Source of the DNA: Streptomyces sp. R41
GTDB taxonomy: Bacteria; Actinomycetota; Actinomycetes; Streptomycetales; Streptomycetaceae
Assembly (NCBI RefSeq): GCF_041053055.1
Contig: NZ_CP163443.1
Location: 6,059,001-6,123,000, forward strand
DNA: 64,000 nucleotides
Reading direction: 5' to 3'
Shown here: in pieces, positions 16,022-24,440 of the stretch
Numbering within the stretch: the first letter of the stretch is position 1
How the letters are laid out: each line of letters starts with the position of its first letter
Translations under genes and position numbers: made by a program
The notes under the pieces: model-generated
What the model was told of the DNA's origin: nothing
The model's input: only the letters and a program-made list of their open reading frames with translations
The model's database searches: none

Positions 16022-17185
16022 ATGGATGTCGGGCTCAAGCGCGAGCTGGAGGACAAGGTCCGGGCCGGTGAGCGGCTGACCCGCGAGGACGGCATCGCGC
16101 TGTACGAGTCGGACGACCTGGCCTGGCTCGGCGGGCTCGCGCACGAGGTGCGCACCCGCAAGAACGGTGACGTGGTCCACTTCAACGTCAACCGTCACCT
16201 CAACATGACGAACGTGTGCACCGCCTCCTGCGCGTACTGCTCGTTCCAGCGCAAGCCGGGCGAGAAGGACGCGTACACGATGCGCATCGAGGAGGCCGTC
16301 CGCCTCGCCAAGGCGATGGAGAACGAGAACCTCACCGAGCTGCACATCGTGAACGGGCTGCACCCTAACCTGCCGTGGCGTTACTACCCGCGGTCGCTCA
16401 GCGAGCTGAAGAAGGCTCTCCCGAATGTGTCGTTGAAGGCCTTCACCGCCACGGAGATCCACCACTTCGAGACGATCTCCGGGCTGTCCGCGTCCGAGAT
16501 CCTCGACGAGCTGATCGACGCCGGTCTGGAGTCGCTGACCGGCGGCGGCGCCGAGATCTTCGACTGGGAGGTCCGGCAGCACATCGTCGACCACCGCACC
16601 CACTGGGAGGACTGGTCGCGCATCCACCGCCTCGCGCACGAGAAGGGTCTGAAGACCCCGTGCACGATGCTGTACGGCCACATCGAGGAGCCCCGCCACC
16701 GCGTCGACCACGTCCTGCGGCTGCGTGAGCTGCAGGACGAGACCGGCGGCTTCCAGGTCTTCATCCCGCTGCGCTACCAGCACGACTTCGTGGACATGAA
16801 GGACGGGAAGGTCCGCAATCGTCTGCAGGCGCGTACACAGATGGCGACCGGTGCGGAGGCCCTCAAGACCTTCGCGGTCTCCCGGCTGTTGTTCGACAAC
16901 GTCCCGCACGTCAAGGTCTTCTGGGTCATGCACGGCGTGCAGACCGCGCAGCTCGCGCTCCAGCACGGCGCCGACGACATGGACGGCTCGGTCGTCGAGT
17001 ACAAGATCACGCACGACGCGGACAACTACGGCACGCCGAACAAGCTGACCCGCGAGGACCTGCTCGACCTGATCCGCGACGCGGGCTTCCAGCCGGTGGA
17101 GCGGAACACGCGGTACGAGATCATCCGCGAGTACGAGGGTCCCGACCCGGCGCGCCGGGAGTCGCCGCAGCCGATGCGGGTCTGA
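16022..17185 (+). CDS. mqnE: Aminofutalosine synthase
   Basis: A 387-residue radical SAM enzyme. The iron-sulfur motif is CTASCAYC (Cys66, Cys70, Cys73), and LTELHIVNGLHPNLPWRYY is typical of the MqnE/MqnC/CofH group. It joins the product of MqnA (3-enolpyruvylbenzoate) to S-adenosylmethionine to make aminofutalosine, the second step of the futalosine menaquinone pathway. ATG 16022 has GAGGAGAGG upstream; the frame extends further 5' but without support. A double terminator hairpin closes the unit 35 bp downstream. Confidence 0.95.
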   Translation: MDVGLKRELEDKVRAGERLTREDGIALYESDDLAWLGGLAHEVRTRKNGDVVHFNVNRHLNMTNVCTASCAYCSFQRKPGEKDAYTMRIEEAVRLAKAMENENLTELHIVNGLHPNLPWRYYPRSLSELKKALPNVSLKAFTATEIHHFETISGLSASEILDELIDAGLESLTGGGAEIFDWEVRQHIVDHRTHWEDWSRIHRLAHEKGLKTPCTMLYGHIEEPRHRVDHVLRLRELQDETGGFQVFIPLRYQHDFVDMKDGKVRNRLQARTQMATGAEALKTFAVSRLLFDNVPHVKVFWVMHGVQTAQLALQHGADDMDGSVVEYKITHDADNYGTPNKLTREDLLDLIRDAGFQPVERNTRYEIIREYEGPDPARRESPQPMRV

Positions 17186-17220
17186 CTTTCCCCTGGGATT
17201 CCCGCCCACCCGCCCGTCGG

Positions 17221-17275
17221 GTTCGAGGGGGCCGCGCCCCCTCGAACTCCCGCCAAGCCCGGCTCCGCCGGGCTT
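17221..17275 (+). terminator. Double terminator after mqnE
   Basis: Two adjacent perfect hairpins: GTTCGAGGGGGC pairing across CGC (17221-17247), then AAGCCCGGC pairing across TCC (17255-17275), followed by GTTG. They lie 35 bp after the mqnE stop. Confidence 0.85.
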
Positions 17276-17320
17276 GTTGCGTAGGGTCGCCCCGGTCGCC
17301 GCGGCGCGGATCGCGGAGCT

Positions 17321-17326
17321 TAGGCT
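17321..17326 (+). promoter_or_regulatory. -10 hexamer TAGGCT before the GNAT gene
   Basis: TAGGCT lies 8 nt before ATG 17335 (2 nt before ATG 17329). No Shine-Dalgarno sequence is present, so a leaderless transcript starting at or near 17335 is likely. Confidence 0.45.
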
Positions 17327-17334
17327 CGATGACC

Positions 17335-17892
17335 ATGGAGTTGTGCACCAAGCCGCGCCCGGAGCCGACCGCGGTTGTGGACTTCCGGCTCGACCCCGAG
17401 CTCACGCCCGGCCTTCTCGACGAGCTGACCCGGCTGTGGGCCGACGTCAGCAACGCGGGCGGCGCGGTCGGCTTCCCCGACCGGGTGACGTACGACGAGG
17501 TACGCCCCGACACCGACCGCTACGCGCGGACCATCGCCGAGGGCCGGCACCGGCTGCTGGCCGGGTTCGATCGCGCCGGACGGCTGCGCGCCACGGCCTT
17601 CCTCGGCTTCAACACGCACCGGCTCCAGCACCACTGGGCCTGGCTGACCACGGTCATGGTGGACCCCGCGCTGCAGGGCGGCGGCCACGGCCGGGCGCTG
17701 CTCGCCGCCGCCGAGGAGCACGCCCGGGCGCTGGGCCTGGAGGCACTGAAGCTGACCTGCCGGGGCGGGATGGGCCTGGAGCACTTCTACGCCTCGTGCG
17801 GCTACAAGGAGGTCGGCCGGGTGCCCGGGGGGCTGCGGGTCACCGCGGACGACTACCGCGACGACATCATGATGTGGCTCGCGCTGCACTGA
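17335..17892 (+). CDS. GNAT-family N-acetyltransferase
   Basis: A 185-residue acetyltransferase. The acetyl-CoA binding motif A is seen in LTTVMVDPALQGGGHGRALL (Q-G-G-G-H-G), followed by EALKLTCRGGMGLEHFYASCGYKEVGRVPG, the typical end of motif B. It acetylates an amine in the cytosol; the substrate is unknown. ATG 17335 is preferred over ATG 17329 because the -10-like hexamer would place the transcript start at about 17333-17335. It begins right after the mqnE terminators and is followed by the DUF4229 gene 100 bp on. Confidence 0.85.
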   Translation: MELCTKPRPEPTAVVDFRLDPELTPGLLDELTRLWADVSNAGGAVGFPDRVTYDEVRPDTDRYARTIAEGRHRLLAGFDRAGRLRATAFLGFNTHRLQHHWAWLTTVMVDPALQGGGHGRALLAAAEEHARALGLEALKLTCRGGMGLEHFYASCGYKEVGRVPGGLRVTADDYRDDIMMWLALH

Positions 17893-17992
17893 TACCGCCC
17901 CCCGGATCCGGCCCCCGTGCAAGATCGTCACCCGGGCGTGCTTCACTGGACGGTGCCCTTTGGGAACATTCGATACGGAAGAGTGGATTGAC

Positions 17993-18295
17993 ATGGGCCG
18001 CTACACACTGATGCGCCTTGGTATCTTCGCGGGCTGCCTCGTGGTCGTCTGGGGCCTCGTCTACTCCGGTATCGCCCCGCGCGGACTCGGCGACTCCAAC
18101 TACATGTGGGTCGTCCTGCTCTCCCTGGTGATCTCCGCGCCCATCAGCTTCGTCGTGCTGCGCAAGGAGCGCGACCGCGCCTCGGCCCAGGTCGTCGCGC
18201 GCGTGGACCGCATCAAGGCCAACCTGGAGGGCAACCGCAGCCAGGAGGACATCGCGGACGACACGACGCGTGGGGCGCAGGGCCAGACCTCGTAA
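17993..18295 (+). CDS. DUF4229 small membrane protein
   Basis: A 100-residue protein with two membrane helices (LGIFAGCLVVVWGLVYSGIA and YMWVVLLSLVISAPISFVVL), then a charged, soluble tail (KERDRASAQVVARVDRIKAN). This matches the DUF4229 family found next to futalosine genes in Streptomyces. Function is unknown. ATG 17993 is chosen as the start of the family homology; GGAAG lies about 13 nt upstream. An in-frame GTG at 17960 would add 11 residues that look non-conserved. Confidence 0.8.
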   Translation: MGRYTLMRLGIFAGCLVVVWGLVYSGIAPRGLGDSNYMWVVLLSLVISAPISFVVLRKERDRASAQVVARVDRIKANLEGNRSQEDIADDTTRGAQGQTS

Positions 18296-18350
18296 CACCC
18301 TTACCCCTCCATACCGCTCCTCACCGTCCCGTCAGGGCGGCGGGCGATCG

Positions 18351-18356
18351 TACGCT
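18351..18356 (+). promoter_or_regulatory. -10 hexamer TACGCT of a leaderless start (tetR)
   Basis: TACGCT is followed by exactly 7 nt and ATG 18364. There is no Shine-Dalgarno sequence. Confidence 0.5.
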
Positions 18357-18363
18357 TGCCCGC

Positions 18364-19023
18364 ATGGGTGCTGTGAAGAACAAGCGGATGCCACGTGCGG
18401 TACGTGAACAGCAGATGCTGGACGCCGCCGTGTCGACCTTCGGGCAGCGGGGGTACCGGGCCGCGTCGATGGACGAGATCGCCGAACTCGCGGGCGTGTC
18501 CAAGCCGTTGGTGTACCTGTACCTCAACTCGAAGGAAGACCTCTTCACCGCGTGCATCCGGCGTGAGGCGAAGGCGCTCACCGACGCCGTCCGCGCGGGC
18601 GTACGGTCCGGTCTGCCCGCCGACCGTCAACTCTGGGAAGGGCTGCGGGCGTTCTTCACGCACACCGCCGAGAACCCCGACGGCTGGGCGGTTCTGCACC
18701 TCCAGGCCCGTACGCACGGCGAGCCGTTCGCGGCCGAGGTCTCCGCGATGCGGGAGGAACTCGTCGTGTTCGTCACGCAGTTGATCGTGGTGGCCGCCCG
18801 TGAGGCCCACCGCGACCCGTCGCTCCCCGAGCGCGAGGTGGCCGGCCTCGCCGAGGCCCTGGTCGGCGCAGCCGAGTCCCTCGCCGCCTGGGCCAACGCC
18901 ACCCCGGGCGTCTCCGCCAAGCAGGCCGCCGCGACCCTGATGAACTTCGCCTGGGCGGGCCTCGGCGACCTCATGGAGGGGCGCCCCTGGTCGCCGCCCG
19001 CCGCGGAGGTTCAGCCCACGTAG
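18364..19023 (+). CDS. TetR-family regulator
   Basis: A 219-residue TetR repressor. RAVREQQMLDAAVSTFGQRGYRAASMDEIAELAGVSKPLVYLYL is the DNA-binding domain, and the rest is the all-helical ligand domain. Its closest-looking relatives sit beside fatty-acid genes (FabG, MaoC, acetyl-CoA acetyltransferase). Here a MaoC-like gene and a deleted FabG lie 2-3 kb away with a double palindrome before them, so control of that lipid unit is a reasonable inference. The start codon lies 7 nt after a TACGCT hexamer. Confidence 0.85.
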   Translation: MGAVKNKRMPRAVREQQMLDAAVSTFGQRGYRAASMDEIAELAGVSKPLVYLYLNSKEDLFTACIRREAKALTDAVRAGVRSGLPADRQLWEGLRAFFTHTAENPDGWAVLHLQARTHGEPFAAEVSAMREELVVFVTQLIVVAAREAHRDPSLPEREVAGLAEALVGAAESLAAWANATPGVSAKQAAATLMNFAWAGLGDLMEGRPWSPPAAEVQPT

Positions 19024-19186
19024 CCCTGTTCGCGCCCTGCGCGGAGGCTCCGGCCAAGCAGCCCTGGTCGACGCCGTGATCCCGTGTGGTGCCGGCGTAC
19101 CAGGGGGTGGCCCGCCAGCAGCTCGCGGGCCGGTGGAGGTCGAGGAGCTGGGCGGGGCTTTCGACGAGGGCGAGAGCTCGGGTCAT
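19024..19186 (-). pseudogene. 5' stub of a polysialyltransferase-like gene
   Basis: ATG 19186 has a good ribosome binding site (GGGAGCGAG) and follows the DUF6716 gene by 28 bp on the same strand. The first codons read MTRALALVESPAQLLDLH, resembling the start of Streptomyces alpha-2,8-polysialyltransferase-family proteins that usually accompany DUF6716 genes. After about 18 codons the similarity stops and the frame runs as junk into the 3' end of tetR (stop at 18971). It looks like an operon neighbour that lost nearly all of its body, with only translation signals left. Confidence 0.45.
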
Positions 19187-19214
19187 GGTCTCGCTCCCGA
19201 GCGGTGCCGCCCGG

Positions 19215-20507
19215 TCATGCCTGTCCCCAGCGGCGGAGGGTGGGCGCGACCTTCTCGCGGCCCACGCGGTAGAGGGACTTGGCGCCGCTGCGGGCGGCCC
19301 GGCGGACGACCGCCCTGAGCGGACCCGCGCCGGCCCCGCCCAGGGGAACCGGCAGCGGCCTGCCCTTCTCGTCGAAACCGTTGCGCTCCAGGATGCCGCC
19401 CAGATAGGCCCCGGCCCGCTGCGGCGAGTAGTACGGCCGCAGCGGCGGCAACGATCCGCAGGCGCGCAGCGCGCCGAGCCGGGCACGGGCGGCGGCGTAC
19501 GGGTCGCTCTTGCCGATGCCCTGCCGCGCCGCCCACACCGGATCGACGCGAGGCAGCGCCCCCGCGTCCAGGTCGTCCCAGGAGGCGAGGCAGCCGGAGT
19601 GCACGAAGTAGTGGTTGCCGTGCGCCTCACGGACGCCGAAGTCGGTGAGGATCGCGGTCGGGATGCCCCGGTGCATCGACTCCAGCGCGGCCGTGGAACT
19701 CACCGTCACCAACAGGTCGGTACGGTCGAGGACTTCACCCATGTTGCCGTAGACGAGCTGGAGGTTGGCGGGCGCGGGCTCTGCCATCTCCTCGATGAGC
19801 ACCTGGTACGGGCTGGCCTCGACGTGCGTCGTGTGCTCGCCGGGGAGACTGCGCAGCTTCATCAGGACGAGCCGGTCGGGATGGAGCCGGGCGTGCGCGG
19901 CCGCGCGTTGCAGCAGCTTCAGCCGGGACTCCCGGCCCTTGGGCACGGAAGGCTGGACCGCGAAGGTGAGGGTGAAGGGGCGGTCGGCGGAGGGGACGTA
20001 CGGGGCGCCGTCGAGGAACGGCAGCGCGCACTCCACGACGGAGTCCGGATCCACCCCGACGCCGGCGAAGGCGCCGCGGAACCGGTCCGCGTCGTACGCG
20101 CTGTTGGCGAGGACGACATCGGTGCCGGCGCGGGTGAGGAGCCCGTCGACCATCTTCTCGTAGACGACCCCGACGTATCCGGTGACGGTGACGGGCCGCC
20201 GCTCCCGCGCCTCCCACGCGATCCCCAGGCTGTGGGTGAGCGCCAGCGTCGTACCGCCGGCGGTCGCCATGACGACGACGTCGGCCCCGGCCAGCTCCTC
20301 GTCGTCCACCAGCTCGGCCGCCGAGACCTCGCGCCGGGTGTCGGGCACGATCCCGATCTCCGCGAGCTGGCGCTCCGTCGGGGTGGCGCGGGTGCGCAGG
20401 AAGAGGGCGTCGAGCGCGTGCTCGGGGGCGATCTGCCGTGCGACCGAGGCTCCCCACTTCCAGCGGGTGTCCGAGTCGGCGAGTACGGCGATACGTCTGG
20501 GCGGCAT
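19215..20507 (-). CDS. DUF6716 putative glycosyltransferase
   Basis: A 430-residue cytosolic protein with a Rossmann-type start (RRIAVLADSDTRWKWGASVARQ) and a second nucleotide-binding-like half (LLVTVSSTAALESMHRGIPTAILTDFGV, then NHYFVHSGCLASWDDL). This is the GT-B-like arrangement of capsule/teichoic polymer transferases in the DUF6716 family. It probably builds a surface glycopolymer, perhaps polysialic-acid-like, but donor and acceptor are unknown. ATG 20507 gives the canonical start. The downstream partner gene is reduced to a stub. The 245 bp upstream (20508-20752) show no gene. Confidence 0.75.
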   Translation of the reverse strand: MPPRRIAVLADSDTRWKWGASVARQIAPEHALDALFLRTRATPTERQLAEIGIVPDTRREVSAAELVDDEELAGADVVVMATAGGTTLALTHSLGIAWEARERRPVTVTGYVGVVYEKMVDGLLTRAGTDVVLANSAYDADRFRGAFAGVGVDPDSVVECALPFLDGAPYVPSADRPFTLTFAVQPSVPKGRESRLKLLQRAAAHARLHPDRLVLMKLRSLPGEHTTHVEASPYQVLIEEMAEPAPANLQLVYGNMGEVLDRTDLLVTVSSTAALESMHRGIPTAILTDFGVREAHGNHYFVHSGCLASWDDLDAGALPRVDPVWAARQGIGKSDPYAAARARLGALRACGSLPPLRPYYSPQRAGAYLGGILERNGFDEKGRPLPVPLGGAGAGPLRAVVRRAARSGAKSLYRVGREKVAPTLRRWGQA

Positions 20508-20752
20508 GGCTCAGTGGCCTTCCTGGCGTGGTCCAGCGGGGTGCGCTGAGGCTAGGAACGACTCCTGAGGACTGGATGAGGGATGCCTTCAAAGGGCCTT
20601 GGGGCGCTGGGCATTCGCTGTGAGGGGTTTCTCGGCCACCCCCGTTCACCCCCGTTTTCCTGGGGTTTCGTGGCAGGGGCAGACGGGCGTACCGGACTGG
20701 AGTCCCCAAGAGTTCGCGAGTTGTTCACCTTGTTTCCTGGAACCCGCGACGC

Positions 20753-21595
20753 TCAGCCGGACAACGCGCGCGTCTCGCCACTGAGGTGGACCCGCTCCCC
20801 GCCCCGCAACTCGAAACGCCCGCCGTCGGCCGCGTACGTCACCGTGCCCGGGAGCAGTACGGGTGCCTTGAACTCCGCTCGCACGCACACGGATTCGCCG
20901 ACCTGCTGCGCGGCGAGACAGCGGGCGACGGTCCACATGCCGTGGGCGATGGCGCGGGGGAAGCCGAAGAGCCGTGCGGTGATCGGGTACAGGTGGATGG
21001 GATTCCGGTCCCCGGAAGCGGCCCCGTACCGCCGCCCGACGTCTTCGGCGAGGCGCCACTCGGCGAGCGCGGGCAGCGGCTTGCGCTCCGCCTCGGGCGC
21101 CTCCGAAGCGGGGCGGCCTTCGGTCCGGTGCCGCGCGAGGTACGTACTCCGCGACTCCCATACGAGGCTGCCCTCGGCCCACGCCTCGGTCACGACCGTC
21201 GCCTCGGTGCCCCGCCGGTGCGGCGCCAAGCCCGCCACATGCACGGCGAGTTCGTACGCCACCGTGGCCGCGAGCTCTCTGCGCTGCGTGATCTCGATCG
21301 AGGTGTGCACCAGGCCGAGCAGCGGAAGCGGGAAGGAACGGCCCGCCATGATCCGCATGGCCAGCGGGAACCCGAGGACGTGCGGGTAGGTGACGGGCAG
21401 CGCGTCCGCCCCCGTCGCGAAGCCGCACACCCGCTCGTAGGCGGCGAGCCGCGCGAGGTCGACGCGCACGCCGGGCAGGACGACCCGGGTCGCGGGCACG
21501 GCGGCGTCGGGGCGGGGACGCTTGAGCGGGGAGAGCAGGGCACCGCGGGCGAGGAGCGGGCCGAGCGCGGGGAAGCCGGTGAGGGTGTCGGACAC
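20753..21595 (-). CDS. MaoC-like hydratase/dehydratase protein
   Basis: A 280-residue protein with two hot-dog folds. The C-terminal one carries the hydratase-2 signature (RRYGAASGDRNPIHLYP, GFPRAIAHGMWTVA, with the D-x-N-P-I-H dyad). The N-terminal one (YPHVLGFPLAMRIM) is degenerate. It probably hydrates enoyl thioesters in fatty-acid or polyketide-like metabolism. The start GTG shares its G with the TAG of the upstream FabG remnant (TAGTG), so translation was coupled to FabG. Intactness of this gene while FabG is deleted implies it may still be expressed from the same promoter. Confidence 0.85.
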   Translation of the reverse strand: MSDTLTGFPALGPLLARGALLSPLKRPRPDAAVPATRVVLPGVRVDLARLAAYERVCGFATGADALPVTYPHVLGFPLAMRIMAGRSFPLPLLGLVHTSIEITQRRELAATVAYELAVHVAGLAPHRRGTEATVVTEAWAEGSLVWESRSTYLARHRTEGRPASEAPEAERKPLPALAEWRLAEDVGRRYGAASGDRNPIHLYPITARLFGFPRAIAHGMWTVARCLAAQQVGESVCVRAEFKAPVLLPGTVTYAADGGRFELRGGERVHLSGETRALSG

Positions 21596-21984
21596 TATGC
21601 CCCCAGCAGACTCTGGCCGCAGACCCGTACGACCTGGCCGTTGACCGCGCCGGACGCCGGGTGGGCGAGCCAGGCCGTCGTCTCGGCGACGTCGGCGGGC
21701 AGCCCGCCCTTGGCGAGGGAGTTCATCCGGCGGCCCGCCTCGCGGATGAGGAGGGGGACGGCGGCGGTCATCCTCGAGCTGCTGCTCGTGCGCAACCCCG
21801 TGTGGGCCCCAGCGGGTGCCAGGCCGAGGTCCGACTTGCCGGCGGTGAGGTGGAGCAAGTCGCCCGCCAGTGAGGGATGTCGGGGTGACCAGCGCCGAAG
21901 AGCCGTCGGCTGCGGCAGCCCGAGCCGCCGGGTCGGAAACCGGCCGGGCGCGATGCCGGCGAAGCTCGGATAGCGGTCGGCCAT
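21595..21984 (-). pseudogene. FabG-type 3-oxoacyl reductase with internal deletion
   Basis: A 129-codon open frame. The first 45 codons ([30 protein letters not shown]) match the unusual N-terminus of the long Streptomyces FabG proteins (about 450 residues). The last 60 ([35 protein letters not shown]) match their C-terminus. Everything between, including the Rossmann glycine motif and the YxxxK catalytic site, is missing, so the product cannot be an active reductase. The frame is kept across the junction (near codon 48-60), which preserves coupling to the MaoC-like gene. The ribosome binding site (GGGAG) and the operator upstream are intact. Confidence 0.7.
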
Positions 21985-22009
21985 GTTCCAGCTCCCTGCC
22001 CCTCGGATG

Positions 22010-22051
22010 CTTACTCTGGAGTAAGGTTACCGTAGGTAAGCCTACGGCAAC
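22010..22051. promoter_or_regulatory. Double palindrome operator before fabG remnant
   Basis: Two adjacent inverted repeats: CTTACTC-TG-GAGTAAG (22010-22025, perfect) and GTTACCGTAGG-TAAG-CCTACGGCAAC (22026-22051, 10 of 11). They lie 26 bp upstream of ATG 21984. The shape fits a TetR-family site controlling the fabG-maoC unit. Confidence 0.65.
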
Positions 22052-22370
22052 CCAAGTCGAGGGTGAGGGGCAGGTCGAGATGAGTCCCCGTGGTGTGGGT
22101 GGGCAGGGCGTGACGGCGACCCGGAACGCACATGAGGCAGGGGGTGGTTGGGACGGGACGGGTCGCGGCCTGTGTGGCCGCCGAGGCTGCACAGCCCCGA
22201 CTCCGGACCATCCCCGAACCCGCACGAACTCCACACGCGGGCGCCGTACGATCTCCGACCTAACCAGCGGTAACACCCCGGTCGCGCACCGCTGGTGAAC
22301 GCCTCAGTACGCACGGCGCGTACCTCATGCAGCAGAGCAGTCCGTAGCTGCACGCCCCAGGAGCTGCCCC
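22052..22370. promoter_or_regulatory. Intergenic region before fadD with 9-bp inverted repeat
   Basis: No gene is seen here. The only clear structure is ACCAGCGGT (22263-22271) and its exact reverse complement ACCGCTGGT (22288-22296), separated by 16 nt, about 75 bp before fadD. It could be an operator or a leader hairpin. A TACGAT -10-like hexamer lies just upstream of it. Confidence 0.4.
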
Positions 22371-24338
22371 ATGTCCGTCCCGCACGCGTCCTCGTCCCCG
22401 TCGCCGTCCTCATCCGGCTTCGACTCCGCTCCGGTCCCCGACTTCGACCTCGACTACGACGGCGGGCCCGTACTCGTGGAGCCGGCGATACGACGGCTGG
22501 ACGGGGTGGCGCGAGAGGTGTCCGTGCCGCCGCTCGCCGCACCGGTGACCCACGGTTCGCTCGCCGACCTGCCCTTCGACAACGCGGACGCGGCCCCGAG
22601 CCAGGTGGTCCTCAGCCGCAAGGGGCCACAAGGCCGTTGGACGCAGGTGACCGCCGCCGAGTTCGCGGGTCAGGTGCTGGCGGTGGCGAAGGGGCTGATC
22701 GCCGAGGGGCTGGTGCCGGGCGACCGCATCGCCATCAAGGCGCGTACGACCTACGAATGGACGCTCCTGGACTTCGCCGCGTGGGCGGCGGGCCTGGTGA
22801 CGGTCCCCGTCTACCCCACTTCCTCCATATTCCAGGTCCGCTGGATCCTCCAGGACTCGGGCGCGGTGGCCCTGTTCACCGAGAGCGTGGCCCAGGCGTC
22901 GGCCCTCGGTCCCGAGCGTGAACGCCTGCCCGACCTCAGGCACATGTGGGTCATGGAAAAAGATCACGTGGAGCGACTGGCGGAGCTGGGCGAGTCGGTC
23001 CCGGACCAGGAAGTGGCCGTACGCCGGGGGATGTTGATCCCGGACACCCTGGCCACCCTCATCTACACCTCGGGTACGACGGGCCGCCCCAAGGGCTGCG
23101 CGCTCACACACGGCAACTTCTTCGCCGAGGTCGACAACGCGATCGAACTCCTCTACCCGATCTTCAAGGCGAAGTCGGGCGAAGAGGTGTCCGTCCTCCT
23201 CTTCCTGCCCATGTCCCACGTCTTCGGCCGCATGGTCGCCATCGCCTGCGTCCGCGCGCGGGTACGGCTCGGCCACGCGCCGAGCCTCAAGGCGGACGAC
23301 CTGCTCCCGGACCTGGCGGGCTTCAAACCGACGTGCCTGCTGACCATCCCGTACATGCTGGAGAAGGTCTTCAACGGCGCCCGCGCCCGCGCCGAGGCGG
23401 GCGGCCGGGTCTCGTCCTTCGAGCGTGCGGCGAAGGTGGCCACACGGTACGGCGAGGCCATGGAGGCCAAGCAGACCGGCACGGGCCCCGGCCCCACCCG
23501 CGCCCTCAAGACCGCCCGAGCCTTCTACGACCCCCTCGTCTACCGCCGCATCCGCAACGCCATGGGCGGCCGCGTCCGCAACGTGATCTGCGGCGGCTCC
23601 CCGCTGGGCCGCCGCCTCGCCGCCTTCTACGCGGGCGCGGGCATCGAGATCTACGAGGGCTACGGCCTCACGGAGACGACCGGAGCGGCCACGGTCACAC
23701 CCCCGCTCAAACCCCGTCTCGGCACGGTCGGTTGGCCGCTCCCGGGCACGAAGGTCCGCATCGCGGGGGACGGTGAGATCCTGCTGTCCGGCGACCAGGT
23801 CCTGCGCGGCTACTGGGATCCGCAGGCGGGAGGCGTGGTCCCGGCCGCCCCCGACGGCTGGCTGCCCACGGGCGACCTCGGAGCCCTGGACGACGACGGC
23901 TACTTGACCATCACAGGCCGCAAGAAGGAGCTCCTCATCACGGCAGGCGGCAAGAGCGTGGCGCCGGCCCCCATGGAGAACTGGCTCCGCTCCCACCCCC
24001 TGATCTCCCAGTGCATGGTCCTGGGCGACGGCCGCCCCTACGTCTCCGCCCTGATCACCCTCGACCTCGACGGCATCACCCACTGGCGCCAGATGAACGG
24101 CAAGCACCCGGTCCCGGCGGAACTCCTCATCAACGACGAGGAGTTGCGACGGATCCTGCAACGAGCGGTGGACGAAGCGAACAAGCTCGTCTCCCGGCCG
24201 GAGTCCATCCGCCGCTTCGCCGTCCTGCCGGTGGACTTCACGGAGGAGGCGGGCCACCTGACCCCGTCGATGAAGCTGCGCCGGGAGGCGGTCATGCGCG
24301 ACTTCGTGCAGGAGGTGGAGGGGCTGTACGAGCGGTGA
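22371..24338 (+). CDS. fadD: Long-chain acyl-CoA synthetase (AMP-forming)
   Basis: A 655-residue adenylate-forming ligase. The P-loop LIYTSGTTGRPKGCALTHGN lies near residue 225, the A5 motif GYGLTETTGAATV near 435, and the hinge GDLGALDDDGYLTITGRKKELLITAGGKSVAP near 500. The eukaryote-like insertions put it in the long-chain acyl-CoA synthetase (FadD15-like) branch. It activates fatty acids with ATP and CoA at the membrane surface. The first 35 residues are a Ser/Pro-rich leader. GGAG before ATG 22371 supports the start. It is divergent from the fabG-maoC unit, consistent with a lipid-metabolism neighbourhood. Confidence 0.92.
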   Translation: MSVPHASSSPSPSSSGFDSAPVPDFDLDYDGGPVLVEPAIRRLDGVAREVSVPPLAAPVTHGSLADLPFDNADAAPSQVVLSRKGPQGRWTQVTAAEFAGQVLAVAKGLIAEGLVPGDRIAIKARTTYEWTLLDFAAWAAGLVTVPVYPTSSIFQVRWILQDSGAVALFTESVAQASALGPERERLPDLRHMWVMEKDHVERLAELGESVPDQEVAVRRGMLIPDTLATLIYTSGTTGRPKGCALTHGNFFAEVDNAIELLYPIFKAKSGEEVSVLLFLPMSHVFGRMVAIACVRARVRLGHAPSLKADDLLPDLAGFKPTCLLTIPYMLEKVFNGARARAEAGGRVSSFERAAKVATRYGEAMEAKQTGTGPGPTRALKTARAFYDPLVYRRIRNAMGGRVRNVICGGSPLGRRLAAFYAGAGIEIYEGYGLTETTGAATVTPPLKPRLGTVGWPLPGTKVRIAGDGEILLSGDQVLRGYWDPQAGGVVPAAPDGWLPTGDLGALDDDGYLTITGRKKELLITAGGKSVAPAPMENWLRSHPLISQCMVLGDGRPYVSALITLDLDGITHWRQMNGKHPVPAELLINDEELRRILQRAVDEANKLVSRPESIRRFAVLPVDFTEEAGHLTPSMKLRREAVMRDFVQEVEGLYER

Positions 24339-24440
24339 GCCGCGCGGGGGCAACGGGGTACGCCCGATGGGCTGTGCGGGCCAAGGCGTGCCCCGCCGCG
24401 GGCTCAGTCGCGAGGTCGGCTCACAGCCGCCGGTCGACCG

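Noticed and set aside
22410..24353. 647-codon minus-strand frame opposite fadD
   Set aside because: Shadow of the acyl-CoA synthetase; composition and lack of start signals argue against a gene.
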